Below are positions 26,683 through 35,687 of a DNA stretch of 64,000 bases, piece after piece; position 1 is the stretch's first letter, and every line of letters starts with the position of its first letter. The DNA is from a methanogenic archaeon ISO4-H5. GTDB taxonomy: Archaea > Thermoplasmatota > Thermoplasmata > Methanomassiliicoccales > Methanomethylophilaceae. Location: assembly GCA_001560915.1 (NCBI GenBank), contig CP014214.1:620001-684000 (forward strand), given 5' to 3'. Below the pieces are notes generated by a model. It worked only from the letters and a program-made list of their open reading frames with translations, did no database searches and had not been told where the DNA came from. The position numbers were made by a program, and so were the translations under genes.

Positions 26683-27399
26683 ATGACTGACCAAACTGCC
26701 AAGATGGAAGTGATTCTGCGTTCAGCAGATGAAGCTTTTAAGGAATTGATCCACGAGAAGGATGTTCTAGCCTGGACTGCTAAAGCAGCCGTCGACGAAT
26801 TCAAGAATCTGGACGTCGAAGTCATCAAGGATATGATCTGCGAGGATGGATGCAAAGTCTTGGGATTGAGTGAGGAACCCAATCTCCTGGGGGCCGGGAG
26901 GATAAGGCTGGATAATCTGTTCGGCTTCAAATACCCAGACGGTAAGAAAATCGGACTTCTGCTCAATGTAGAATCTCAGAACCGCCGCAACCCGGGATAC
27001 CCTTTGGATCTACGTGCACTGTACTATGCCACACGTCTGTTCGCTTTTCAGGATCCTCGTGGCAATTATGAGGATCTGAAGTCCGTCTACTCTGTGTGGA
27101 TTATGCCCCGTTCTTGTGATGACGGGGTAGTTCACATCAATACCTATGCGATGCGTAATGTGGAAGGATTCTCGCAACCGCAATTGGAACACGGTGATTG
27201 CATGAAACTTGTGTTCGTCCATTTGCCCCGGAAATATAGGGCAAGGAAAGCTAACCCGCTTGCATTCTTGACCCTTATGTTTTCAGACACATCGATCAAG
27301 GAAGATAGATTGATCGATATTCTTAGCAATAAGCTTAAGATGACGCAACATTTAGCACTAGGTTTTCTTGAATCCTCGATATGTCTGTTTTTCGATTGA
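26683..27399 (+). pseudogene. Rpn/PD-(D/E)XK family gene, N-terminal part, split by TnpB element
   Basis: N-terminal portion starting MTDQTAKMEV, like the intact relative at 14540 (both begin MTDQ). The nuclease region RLDNLFGFKYP and LLLNVESQNRR correspond to the D...ExQ core. Native sequence runs to about 27350 (…SNKLKMTQ); the last codons (LALGFLESSICLFFD) read into the element. Precise removal of 27351-28895 rejoins the frame to the piece at 28896-29202 and gives 324 residues, close to the 337 of the intact copy. A TATA-like TTATAT lies at 26646. Confidence 0.7.
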
Positions 27400-27500
27400 A
27401 TTTCTGCCTGATTCAAAAGGATTTCAATGAATTTTCACGGTTTTAAGACGGTTTTTACGGCAAATACAGACCTTGCGGATCGTACCTGCGATACTTGGTC

Positions 27501-27518
27501 TAGTGCTAAATAGCACTA
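27501..27518. repeat. Palindrome in the left end of the TnpB element
   Basis: TAGTGCTA-AA-TAGCACTA, an 8-bp perfect stem with a 2-nt spacer. IS200/IS605 elements carry subterminal hairpins recognised by TnpA. This one repeats the sequence of the terminal inverted repeats. Confidence 0.6.
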
Positions 27519-27612
27519 TACCGACGGTGATAATTCGGGTAAGCGAGAGGGTGCTGCAGTGTTACATGTAAACCATAGCTTCAAATAAGCACATATCGAG
27601 AAACGTATCATT

Positions 27613-28848
27613 ATGTACAGGTCGCTGAAGATGAGGATCGAACCGGACTCGGAGCAGAGGAAGGTGATCGAGGCATCGTTCAGATACCACTGTTACGTAT
27701 ACAACGCCCTCATCACCGCCTGCAAATCATATTACCGGAGCACCGGCAGGCTGCCTTCCCAGTTCGATCTTAACAAGCTGTGTACGAGGATCTGGCACAA
27801 CTGTCCCTTCCTTCACAGGTACCTCTATCAGAATGCCATGAACGAGACCGCGAAACGCGTCCTTCAGGCATTCGCCAAATGCGAGGAGAACCGCAGGAGG
27901 AAGGAGAGGAGGAACAGGAGGAAGTCCAAAGGAAAGGAGGATGCCGAGGTCACTACACCTCCGGAAACGGGATTGGCCTGTCCCAGGTTCAGGAAGCCCT
28001 CCAGATTCCATTCGTACACCAATCCCCTGCACATGGAGGCCTTTACCGAAAGGAACGGCAGACGCACGCTGAAGGTGTCGAAGATAAAAGGGCCCGTCCG
28101 CTGCTATAACCAGAAGACCCCGGTCCCCGGGGTGCCCAAGACCTGTACCATAGAGAAGGTGGACAGGGGCACTCATACCGAATATTATGCATGTCTCTCC
28201 TGCTGGGACGATATCGAACGCCGCAGAGGGGAGGAGTATCTAAGCGAACATTCCCCCGATGCCGTGGGAATAGATATGGGTGTATCCAAGACCGCCACGC
28301 TGTCCAACGGCACAGTGTACGGTAACGATCACATGTACTCGAAACTGCTGGACCTTTTCAGGAAGAAGCACGAGGCATTCAGCGATATGCTTCCGGGCAC
28401 TCCCGGATATAGGAAGGCAAGGTCCCGTCTGATCCATCTCTACGGGAGGCTCAGGGGGATCCGCAGGAACAATGTGGAGACCATCTCCCGTCAGATTGTA
28501 GATGCTTTCGACATCATATGCATGGAGGATCTCAAAGTAGGAAAGATAAGAAGGAAATCCAGAGGAAAACGCATGACGAACGCATACGACGACGCATCCC
28601 TGGGGATGCTGAGGAGGAGGATCATCGACAAAGCGATAGAAGCTGGCCGTAAGATAATCCTCGTCAATCCCAAATGGACGTCCCAGGTATGCTGCAGATG
28701 CGGAGCATGCGTGAGGAAAAGCCTGGAGGTAAGGACACACGTGTGTCCCGAATGCGGCCTTGTTATAGACCGCGACCTCAACAGTGCGATAAACATCTTG
28801 ATATGGGGGTTGACCGGCAACCCTTTCCCTGAAAGATGGGATGAATAG
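27613..28848 (+). CDS. tnpB: RNA-guided endonuclease TnpB
   Basis: 411-residue IS200/IS605-family TnpB. It uses a guide RNA derived from the element's right end to cut DNA next to a short motif and so favours retention of the element. The RuvC residues appear intact: D in GIDMGVSKTA, E in CMEDLKVG, and D in DRDLNSAINIL. The zinc finger CCRCGAC...CPECG lies between the last two. Three N-terminal helices and the REC-like region are basic, with a stretch of Arg and Lys (RRRKERRNRRKSKGK). Codon use is GC-rich, unlike the AT-rich host gene around it. No disruption is seen, so it may be active. Confidence 0.92.
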   Translation: MYRSLKMRIEPDSEQRKVIEASFRYHCYVYNALITACKSYYRSTGRLPSQFDLNKLCTRIWHNCPFLHRYLYQNAMNETAKRVLQAFAKCEENRRRKERRNRRKSKGKEDAEVTTPPETGLACPRFRKPSRFHSYTNPLHMEAFTERNGRRTLKVSKIKGPVRCYNQKTPVPGVPKTCTIEKVDRGTHTEYYACLSCWDDIERRRGEEYLSEHSPDAVGIDMGVSKTATLSNGTVYGNDHMYSKLLDLFRKKHEAFSDMLPGTPGYRKARSRLIHLYGRLRGIRRNNVETISRQIVDAFDIICMEDLKVGKIRRKSRGKRMTNAYDDASLGMLRRRIIDKAIEAGRKIILVNPKWTSQVCCRCGACVRKSLEVRTHVCPECGLVIDRDLNSAINILIWGLTGNPFPERWDE

Positions 28849-28895
28849 CCTGACGTTCGCGTACAGGCACAAAACAGATGGGATCTAGTGCTAAA

Positions 28896-29202
28896 ATTGA
28901 TTTCATCTAAGGATAAGTATAAAATCTCTACACCAGATTTGTTTAAATGGAGGGGAAAGTTCATGAACAGTTTCGCTGAGGACATTTCTGAGTATTACAA
29001 GTATCAGGGATTCGAATTAGGTAAGGCTGAAGGTAAAGCGGAGTCGGAAGAATCCTTCGCTAAAATCCTATCTGAGCATATTCTCTCTCGCGGTCCCAGG
29101 GATATGGAAGAAGCTAGAACGATTCTGGCTGAGTTTAATATCTCCGCGGAGCTTTACAGTATGACTCTTGCTGAGCTCCGCAAGAGTTTAGATACCCACT
29201 AA
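28896..29202 (+). pseudogene. C-terminal part of the split Rpn-family gene
   Basis: Continuation of the gene starting at 26683: frame is preserved, and the product ends in the helical region FELGKAEGKAESEE typical of the C-terminal tail of these proteins, then ARTILAEFNISAELYSMTLAEL. A GTG (28888) or the ATG at 28963 could start an independent short protein. No ribosome site distinguishes a functional product, though GGAGGGGAAAG precedes the ATG at 28963. Confidence 0.6.
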
Positions 29203-29208
29203 AGCCGT

Positions 29209-29607
29209 TCAGAGCATCTCTTTGATGCGGAGGCTGTCGGCCTCGGCGAACGCCTTGGAGAGAGCGTTCTTCATGAGAAGATCGGGGATATCCTCGATGA
29301 TATCGGTGTTCCAATCATCGGGTGCCCTCTCGATGGAGATAACCTTGACGGGTCTGTCCTCCGAATCAACTTCGGGTTTCCTGATCTCCAGTCCGTCGAG
29401 AATCTGAGCGACGGTCTTGCCGTTGACGATGACATCGTTCTTGGCACCGTCCTCGTGTTTGGATACGAAGGAGGTTCCGACACCGGCCAGTTTCATCTCG
29501 AAGACCAGGTGGTCCATGTATTCCTCCATAGCTTTGATGGAAGTCCTCCTGATATCCTTGCCGGAAGGTTCTGCCGAGTGGATGTAAACGATGTCGACTA
29601 ATGCCAT
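29209..29607 (-). CDS. Hypothetical protein, possibly thioredoxin-like (DUF2703-like)
   Basis: 132 residues, cytosolic. The beta-alpha-beta pattern (VDIVYIHS..., GVGTSFVSKHE, NDVIVNGKTVAQIL) resembles thioredoxin-like DUF2703 proteins, but the cysteine pair is absent, so the assignment is tentative. It follows the Sel1 gene after 27 bp in the same direction, so they may be cotranscribed. The C-terminal helix is acidic (LLMKNALSKAFAEADSLR). Confidence 0.5.
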   Translation of the reverse strand: MALVDIVYIHSAEPSGKDIRRTSIKAMEEYMDHLVFEMKLAGVGTSFVSKHEDGAKNDVIVNGKTVAQILDGLEIRKPEVDSEDRPVKVISIERAPDDWNTDIIEDIPDLLMKNALSKAFAEADSLRIKEML

Positions 29608-29634
29608 GCGTGCGGAATCGCTGGGCGTGCATTT

Positions 29635-30984
29635 TTAATTTGCTATGTCCGAGAGGATCTCGACGGCACGGTCGTCTCCCTGGTCGGCAGCCATCCTCAG
29701 GTACTTGCTCGCCTTCTCTTCCGAGCGTTCGCAACCGTTGCCCTCCAGGAACATGATTCCCGCCATGTACTGTGCGGAGGCGTTGCCGAGGTCGGCGGAT
29801 TGGCAGAAACAGGCAAGTGCCTTCTCGTCGGACTGTTCGGTGCCCATGCCGTTGGAATGGAAAAGACCCAGACTGTACAAAGCATCCGATTTTATGTCCT
29901 CGTCGGGAGCGTTGTCGGCTGCCGTTTGATACATCGCTAAACAGACCTGAGGAGAGTCGACCAAACCCGCCTGCTCGTAAAGATAAGCGTAGCTGTAGGC
30001 GCAGGTTCCGTTCCCTTTCTCGGCACCCCATTTGTACCACTTCATGGCGGATTTGCTGGACCTCTCTACTCCGTAACCGTATTCGTAGATCTGTCCGAGG
30101 GCGAACATGGCCGCGGTGCTGCCCGCTTTGGCAGCGCTCTCCAGCCAGAATATGGCTGAAGGTACGGAGAGTCCTATGGTGGATCCGTCTAGATATCTGA
30201 GTCCCAGAGCGAGCATCTCCATAGGGGTGGTGGCCCTTGGTGGGATCGAGTCGTAGGAAGGACCTTCGAAATCCTCGTCTTTCAGGAATGCGACCGCTTC
30301 GGGATCTCCCCATCTGGCGGCTTCCAGATACAGATGTCTGGCGACGGTCTCCGACTGGGGGATCCCGAGACCCAGGGAGTACATTTCTGCAAGGGATCTC
30401 TTGGCGCTGAGATTGCCCTGTCTCGCCGATCTTTTGAATAAAATGACCGCTGTCTCGCAGTCGCGGCTGACGTCGAGGCCCTTCTCGTACATCGATGCGA
30501 GGTTGCACTGGCAGGGCTGGAATTCCTTCAGGTTCCCCTTCTGGAAGAAGACCACGGCTCCGTGGTCGTTGTGCTCCGGACTGTTCCTGTCCCGGTAGAT
30601 GAGTCCCAGATTGTTGTATGCACGCAGGTCCCCGCCCTCGGCGGCGGTGGAATAATGTTCGATGGCCAGCGAGCGGGACCTCTTTACTCCGAGCCCGGAT
30701 TCCCAGAGGAAGGCCATGGCGGAGGTAGCGCGGCGGTAACCCTGGTTGAAGGCCTTCTCGTACCATTTGGCCGCCTCCCGGTAGCTCTGGGGGACGCCGT
30801 GGCCGCATTCGTACATGACGCCCATCATGTATTGGGCTGGAGCGTAGTTGCGGCGGGCGGCCTTGTGGTAATACTCCACCGCCTTCCCGAAGGACTGCTC
30901 CTGCCTCTCGCCGATACGGTACTCGTTGCCGCGGCGCATGAGCTCCTCAGGGGTCTTGGGTTCGCTCTGGGGCTTGAACTTCAC
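29635..30984 (-). CDS. Sel1-repeat protein
   Basis: 449 residues made almost entirely of Sel1-like TPR repeats of 36-40 residues, each ending in a pattern like A..Wy..Aa..G...A...lg..y..G.G. Examples are AVEYYHKAARRNYAPAQYMM and SAMKWYKWGAEKGNGTCAYS. About ten repeats are visible. No signal peptide or catalytic domain. Sel1 proteins scaffold protein complexes; the partner here is unknown, with only the 132-residue gene downstream as a candidate. Confidence 0.88.
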   Translation of the reverse strand: MKFKPQSEPKTPEELMRRGNEYRIGERQEQSFGKAVEYYHKAARRNYAPAQYMMGVMYECGHGVPQSYREAAKWYEKAFNQGYRRATSAMAFLWESGLGVKRSRSLAIEHYSTAAEGGDLRAYNNLGLIYRDRNSPEHNDHGAVVFFQKGNLKEFQPCQCNLASMYEKGLDVSRDCETAVILFKRSARQGNLSAKRSLAEMYSLGLGIPQSETVARHLYLEAARWGDPEAVAFLKDEDFEGPSYDSIPPRATTPMEMLALGLRYLDGSTIGLSVPSAIFWLESAAKAGSTAAMFALGQIYEYGYGVERSSKSAMKWYKWGAEKGNGTCAYSYAYLYEQAGLVDSPQVCLAMYQTAADNAPDEDIKSDALYSLGLFHSNGMGTEQSDEKALACFCQSADLGNASAQYMAGIMFLEGNGCERSEEKASKYLRMAADQGDDRAVEILSDIAN

Positions 30985-31059
30985 GCTGGGTAATCCCTTA
31001 CGGGGTATAAAACCTGTACAGGAGATACAGGTTTATAGGGGTCCGACGATGGGTATGCC

Positions 31060-31434
31060 ATGTCCATCTTCGACCGCGATTCGGAATACAAGGTCGTCAT
31101 TCTCGTCAGGAACGACCTGAAGCTTTCCAAAGGGAAGGCGGCGGCCCAGGCGTGCCACGCGGCCGTGTCCTGTGCCCTGGCGGCCCAGAAGAAGCACGCT
31201 TCCGAGTTCTCGTCGTGGAATTCCGCCGGTCAGAAAATCTCCGTTTTGAAAGTGGACGGGGAGAGGGATCTCTTCGAGTTCAAAGCGATTGCGGAGCGTC
31301 AGGGGATAACCTGCTCTATAGTGTGTGATGCCGGCCGTACCGAGGTGGAGCCCGGAACGTACACCTGTCTCGGAATCGGTCCCGAGAAGCAATCGGTGCT
31401 CGACAAGATCACCGGCGACCTCAAGATGTTCTGA
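31060..31434 (+). CDS. pth2: Peptidyl-tRNA hydrolase, archaeal/eukaryal type
   Basis: Releases tRNA from prematurely ended peptidyl-tRNAs. 124 residues. The family signature VILVRNDLKLSKGKAAAQACHAA includes the catalytic Asp and Lys; it reads VRNDLKLSKGKAAAQACH here. TCSIVCDAGRTEVEPGT and LGIGPEKQSVLDKITGDLK complete the domain. Single gene, convergent with thiE. Confidence 0.95.
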   Translation: MSIFDRDSEYKVVILVRNDLKLSKGKAAAQACHAAVSCALAAQKKHASEFSSWNSAGQKISVLKVDGERDLFEFKAIAERQGITCSIVCDAGRTEVEPGTYTCLGIGPEKQSVLDKITGDLKMF

Positions 31435-31445
31435 ACGTCTGGGAC

Positions 31446-32081
31446 TTACCTATTCAAGTCCCTCTTTTCGTTAAGGACCATTACTTTGAGTTCATGGGCT
31501 GCGGCCTTTATGTCGGGCTTGGCCATGATGGCGGAGACCACCGCCGCACCGTCCGCTCCGGCACGGATCACGTCCCTGATGTTCCCCTTGTTGATGCCGC
31601 CGATGGCGACAACGGGGACATCCACCGCCTGACAGATATCCATAAGGGTGTCGAGGCCGATGCCCTGGTCCGCATCGGGTTTGGTGCTGGTGTTGAAGAT
31701 GGAACCTACTCCGATGTAGTCGGCTCCGTCGTCTACGGCTTTTACAGCTTCCTCCACGGTGGAGGCGCTGACCCCGATGATCATCTCGTCGCCGACCAGT
31801 CTCCTGGCCTCTTGGACGGGGATGTCCGTCTGGCCGAGGTGGACCCCGTCAGCTCCTGCTAAGATAGCTATGTCGAGACGGTCGTTGACGATGAAGAACT
31901 TGCAGTACTGCTGGGCAATCTCCTGGATGGCCTTGGCCTTCTCCAGCATCTCTCCTCCGTCGGTGTCTTTCATCCTGAGCTGGACGACGTCGGCGCCGCC
32001 TTCGAAGCAGAGACGAGCCGCCTCGACCTCGGAGACATCTCCGAGCATCTTCCTGTCGGTTATGGCATACAGTTCGAACAA
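31446..32081 (-). CDS. thiE: Thiamine-phosphate synthase
   Basis: Joins HMP-PP and HET-P into thiamine phosphate. 211 residues. Signatures are LYAITDR at the start, VQLRMKDTDGG, FIVNDRLDIA, GVHLGQTDIPV and YIGVGSIFNTSTK. A TTG start at 32081 is preferred: it is preceded by GGAGGGA at the right distance, lies one base beyond the thiM stop, and no ATG precedes LFELYAITDR in a sensible place. ThiN is also encoded at 36.4 kb, so two thiamine-phosphate synthases are present. Confidence 0.9.
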   Translation of the reverse strand: MFELYAITDRKMLGDVSEVEAARLCFEGGADVVQLRMKDTDGGEMLEKAKAIQEIAQQYCKFFIVNDRLDIAILAGADGVHLGQTDIPVQEARRLVGDEMIIGVSASTVEEAVKAVDDGADYIGVGSIFNTSTKPDADQGIGLDTLMDICQAVDVPVVAIGGINKGNIRDVIRAGADGAAVVSAIMAKPDIKAAAHELKVMVLNEKRDLNR

Positions 32082-32082
32082 A

Positions 32083-32892
32083 TCACTCCCTCCTGAGGAG
32101 TCTGTCTGCGTCTTCGCCTTTGAGGTTGTAGACGGCATCGAAGAGTTTAGTCCTGAAGGAACCGGGTCCAAAGACCTTGCCGTCGGATACGGCGATCTCC
32201 GATGCGATGTTGACAGCGGAGATCCCGGCTGCCACGGAATCCACTGAAACCCCATTGGCTCCCACGTAGGCCCCGACCACGCCGGACACCATGCATCCGG
32301 TGCCGGAGACGGTCGCCATGAATTCGGAGCCGTTTTTGAGTATGATTGTTGTTTTTCCGTCGGAGACGTAATCAACAGGACCGGTGGCCGCCACGATGGT
32401 ACCGGTCCGCTGTGCAAGGGATTTCACCGCGATGGCGATGTCTTCGGCCCCGGAGACGGAATCGACTCCGCGGACTTCTCCGCCCAGTCCCGCCAGAACG
32501 GATATCTCTCCGTGATTGCCTTTTATCACCGATACTTTGACTTCTTTCAGGATTCTCTCGGCGGTCTCGGTACGGTACGGGGTGGCCCCGACACCGACCG
32601 GATCCAGGATTACTGGCACATTCCTTCTGTTGGCTTCCTTCCCGGCGATGAGCATCGATTCGATGGTGCGGTCGTTGAGGGTGCCGATGTTCAGTACCAG
32701 GGCGGATGCGAGGCCTACCATAGGTTCCACATCCTTGGCTGCGTCGGTCATGACAGGGGATCCGCCGCAGCAGATGCACATGTTGGCACAGTCGTTGACG
32801 GTCACATAGTTAGTGATAAAATGGACCAGCGGGCATTTGCCGCGGACCTTTGACATCATCTCCGAAAGAGGAATCATTGAGTTTGGAATCAT
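32083..32892 (-). CDS. thiM: Hydroxyethylthiazole kinase
   Basis: Phosphorylates the thiazole alcohol in thiamine salvage. VHFITNYVTVNDCANMCICCGGSP, read here as HFITNYVTVNDCAN then GGSPVM, ILDPVGVGATPYR, IKGNHGEI and the C-terminal VSGTGCMVS (catalytic cysteine and anion hole) are diagnostic. The start is uncertain: ATG at 32892 (MIPNSM) or 32877 fits, while the longer ORF reaches into the divergent cstA start. It forms an operon with thiE. Confidence 0.88.
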   Translation of the reverse strand: MIPNSMIPLSEMMSKVRGKCPLVHFITNYVTVNDCANMCICCGGSPVMTDAAKDVEPMVGLASALVLNIGTLNDRTIESMLIAGKEANRRNVPVILDPVGVGATPYRTETAERILKEVKVSVIKGNHGEISVLAGLGGEVRGVDSVSGAEDIAIAVKSLAQRTGTIVAATGPVDYVSDGKTTIILKNGSEFMATVSGTGCMVSGVVGAYVGANGVSVDSVAAGISAVNIASEIAVSDGKVFGPGSFRTKLFDAVYNLKGEDADRLLRRE

Positions 32893-32960
32893 TTTTTGAC
32901 ATATAGCATTGATGCCTAACCTTCCGACAGCTTTTACTATCATTTTGTTATGTTCCATCT

Positions 32961-34370
32961 ATGTGGAGACTGACGATTGGGCTGCTGGTACTCCTTCTGG
33001 GATATCTGCTGTACAGCAGGCTCGTCGAGCGTGCAGTATCTCCGTTGCATGACCCCACTCCCGCCATCGTACGCCAGGATGGGGTCGATTTTGTACCCAT
33101 CTCCAAATGGCGGAACCAACTCATCCAACTGCTGAACATTGCCGGCACCGGACCGGTGTTCGGAGCACTTATGGGAGCCAAGTGGGGACCGATCGTGTTC
33201 CTATGGATCATCATCGGTACGATCCTCGGCGGAGCGGTACACGATTACATGGCGGGGATGATGTCTATCCGCAACGGCGGAAGCTCCACGTCTGCTGTCA
33301 TCCGCAAGTATCTGGGTAATTGGATCAGGTATCCTGCACTGATACTAATCCTGTTCCTTCTCGTCCTGTTTGCCGCGACCTTCGCCCGGAGTGCAGGGGA
33401 TCTGCTGGTGGAGCTGACAGGGATACCGATCATAGTGTGGATGATCGTGATCTTCAGCTACTTCATGGCTTCTGCATTGCTCCCCATCAACAAGCTCATC
33501 GGCAAGATCTATCCTGTATTCGGTGTTATTCTCATCCTCACCGCCGTGATTCTGGTGGCTGGGCTGATCGCCGGAGGCTACAGTTTCCCGACGATGACTC
33601 TGAAAAATCTGCATCCGACGGGGATGGAATACTTCCCCGACATGTTGATTGCGGTTGCATGTGGAGCTATATCGGGATTCCATGCCACCCAGTCCCCGCT
33701 GGTGGCAAGGTGTGTGATCGATGAGAAGGACGGACGCATGATCTTCTACGGCGCGATGATTATCGAGTCTGTTATCGCGTTGGTGTGGGCCACCGCGGGA
33801 CTGACGTTCTACGGCGACACGGCGGCTCTCACCGCCGACCTCAACAGCGGCGGAGCATCGGGAGTCGTTTACAATATGTCCCTCGCCCTGGCGGGACCCG
33901 TTGGCGGGGCGCTGGCTATTCTGGGTGTCGTGATTCTGCCCGTCACCTCCGGCGATACCGCACTAAGATCGGCGCGTATGATGATCCAGGATGATCGGGG
34001 ATTGGATCCCGCCAATCTCCGCGGGAGCCTGATTATCACCGTGGCAATCACCGCCATCATCGGTCTGCTGTTCACCCTGGACTTCACCGTTCTGTGGAAC
34101 TACACCGCCTGGATGAATCAGTCCCTGGCGACGGTGGTCCTGTGGACGGCTTCGTTATTCCTTCTGCGTACCGCCAGAAACAGGCTGTATTCCCTCATGA
34201 CCGCCCTGCCTGCGCTATTCATGACCATGGTCGTGATCTCATTCATCATGCATTCCTCCCAGGGACTGAGCCTGGATTACGGCATATCGATGATCATCGG
34301 TCTTCTGGCGACCATCGCGGCCGCCGTCGCTTTCATCAGGTGCATGTTCACCGTCCCGCGTGACGAGTGA
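32961..34370 (+). CDS. CstA-family transporter
   Basis: Carbon-starvation protein A family; members import peptides or pyruvate. 469 residues with about 12-13 membrane spans, shorter than the 700-residue E. coli CstA. Family hallmarks are DFVPISKWRN, QLLNIAGTGPVFGALMGAKWG, GGAVHDYMAGMMSIRNGG and FHATQSPLVARC. Diverges from thiM. The usual regulators of CstA are absent nearby. Confidence 0.9.
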   Translation: MWRLTIGLLVLLLGYLLYSRLVERAVSPLHDPTPAIVRQDGVDFVPISKWRNQLIQLLNIAGTGPVFGALMGAKWGPIVFLWIIIGTILGGAVHDYMAGMMSIRNGGSSTSAVIRKYLGNWIRYPALILILFLLVLFAATFARSAGDLLVELTGIPIIVWMIVIFSYFMASALLPINKLIGKIYPVFGVILILTAVILVAGLIAGGYSFPTMTLKNLHPTGMEYFPDMLIAVACGAISGFHATQSPLVARCVIDEKDGRMIFYGAMIIESVIALVWATAGLTFYGDTAALTADLNSGGASGVVYNMSLALAGPVGGALAILGVVILPVTSGDTALRSARMMIQDDRGLDPANLRGSLIITVAITAIIGLLFTLDFTVLWNYTAWMNQSLATVVLWTASLFLLRTARNRLYSLMTALPALFMTMVVISFIMHSSQGLSLDYGISMIIGLLATIAAAVAFIRCMFTVPRDE

Positions 34371-34464
34371 TTCCGTTTTCGGTGTGAGATATACTCCTCG
34401 GGAGGTTTATGATGGAGTAAACATCCATTATTACGAATTCTCCAGAGTTTTCTGTCCTTAACCT

Positions 34465-34473
34465 TTTATAATA
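34465..34473 (+). promoter_or_regulatory. TATA box of the FKBP-like gene
   Basis: TTTATAATA about 27-35 bp before the ATG at 34500, with GGGAGCGAT as a probable ribosome binding site. Confidence 0.6.
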
Positions 34474-34499
34474 ATACCAGAATCGCGGGAGCGATTATA

Positions 34500-35453
34500 A
34501 TGGCAGAGGCCGGAGAGAAACCAATAAGGAAGAAGGAGAGGGAGCCCATCGCAGCGGTGTGCTTCGTGGTTCTCCTCATCGCCTGTGTGGCAGTCCTTGG
34601 TGTGTTCATCAACGATAACTACATCAACCAGAACAAAGAGACCATCGAGTACGGGGATTCCATCGAACTCAACTACACCGGTTCGCTCTATGCGTACTAC
34701 AACGACAAATCCTCCTACACCCCTGTGATCTTCGATACCTCCGTCGAGAGCGTCGGCAAGGACACCAACAACACCTTCCTCGCCAGCTTCAGCAAGGACA
34801 AGTATGAGATTGCCACCATCAAGGTGGATTCCGCCACCTCCGGCAGCGGAGATTTCCTCAAGGCTTTCGAGGATGCATGCATCGGTCACAAGGTCGGAGA
34901 CACCTTCTCCTTCAAGATCGACAAGGCCGACGCCTACAAGACCGGCAAAGCATGCGATACCGACACTGTTACCAACAAGGAAGTTGCGAACAGCAAGGTC
35001 ATCAGCATCAGCCAGTACAACAAGCTCTTCGACAACACCGACACCTCTGTCGACGGAAGCAAGAACCTCACCGATGTCTCCGGACTTCCCGCCACCGTCA
35101 CCGGAGTGGCAGGCAACATGGTCAGCGTCAAATACACTCTGGCCGCCGGCACCGATTACACCGTCTACGAGAAGGCAGGAATCGGAAAGGTCACCCTCAA
35201 TGCAAGTGCAGTAACCGCTGACAAAATCACTTACACCCTGACCTTCGCCGAGAAGAAGGACATCGCTGACCAGAAGGCCTACGGAACCGAGATTCAGGCC
35301 ATCGAGATGATCAGTATGAACCTCTTCGGCCAGTACTACAACATCGTCGGATACGATGGTACCAACATCGCTTACAACAGTGCCAGCTCCACCAACGATG
35401 CCATCAACGACATGGACCTATACTTTGTCGTGACCATCGTCAAGAAGGTCTGA
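34500..35453 (+). CDS. Membrane-anchored FKBP-like peptidyl-prolyl isomerase
   Basis: 317 residues: a charged N-terminus, one membrane span (about 17-38), then an outward-facing domain. GDSIELNYTGSLYAYYN and VIFDTSVESV correspond to the opening strands of FKBP (V.v.Y.G....G..FDtS), and FEDACIGHKVGDTFSFKI matches the later alalGMkvGe strand. The insert and the extended C-terminus resemble long archaeal FKBPs. Likely assists folding of exported proteins, which this organism makes in quantity; that link is inference. Confidence 0.75.
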   Translation: MAEAGEKPIRKKEREPIAAVCFVVLLIACVAVLGVFINDNYINQNKETIEYGDSIELNYTGSLYAYYNDKSSYTPVIFDTSVESVGKDTNNTFLASFSKDKYEIATIKVDSATSGSGDFLKAFEDACIGHKVGDTFSFKIDKADAYKTGKACDTDTVTNKEVANSKVISISQYNKLFDNTDTSVDGSKNLTDVSGLPATVTGVAGNMVSVKYTLAAGTDYTVYEKAGIGKVTLNASAVTADKITYTLTFAEKKDIADQKAYGTEIQAIEMISMNLFGQYYNIVGYDGTNIAYNSASSTNDAINDMDLYFVVTIVKKV

Positions 35454-35469
35454 AACACTATCCGTCCCT

Positions 35470-35514
35470 GCCCGCAGGATTGGTTACCATCGGCGGCCAT
35501 TAATGCCTGCGGGC
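35470..35514 (+). terminator. Hairpin after the FKBP-like gene
   Basis: GCCCGCAGG (35470-35478) pairs with CCTGCGGGC (35506-35514); nine base pairs around a 27-nt loop, 16 bp after the stop codon. Confidence 0.5.
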
Positions 35515-35573
35515 GATGGACAATCTACAATAGATTTCTTGGTAGATGTCCCTCATATTTATGGGGTGCTCGA

Positions 35574-35672
35574 GAGGATTCGGCGACAAATCCTCCAATC
35601 GAATACACTTGTTACGATTGGAATTGGTTTGTCCGCATTCTTCAGAGGCAATCTCCAGCCTGCAACTGCAGG
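35574..35672. other. Three consecutive hairpins in an intergenic stretch
   Basis: GAGGATT/AATCCTC (35574-35595), CCAATCG/CGATTGG (35595-35621) and CCTGCA/TGCAGG (35659-35672) follow one another with little spacing. No coding frame fits. They may mark a structured RNA or a decayed element downstream of the MazF gene (read on either strand). Confidence 0.35.
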
Positions 35673-35687
35673 GCCACTAGGTCGCAC

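Larger units (their letters stand above)
27351..28895 (+). mobile_element. TnpB-only element with 11-bp terminal inverted repeats
   Basis: Bounded by TTTAGCACTAG (27351-27361) and its reverse complement CTAGTGCTAAA (28885-28895). Length is 1545 bp, a multiple of three. It carries tnpB but no tnpA, so it would depend on a transposase elsewhere. A third copy of CTAGTGCTAAA sits at 27500-27510 in the left end as part of a palindrome. Exact ends are inferred from the inverted repeats and from frame restoration of the host gene. The stretch 28700-28895 is where the guide (omega) RNA scaffold would be expected from known TnpB elements. Confidence 0.65.

Noticed and set aside
31446-32417. ThiE extended upstream to 32417
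   Set aside because: The extension is the reverse-frame shadow of thiM; TTG at 32081 with GGAGGGA fits better.
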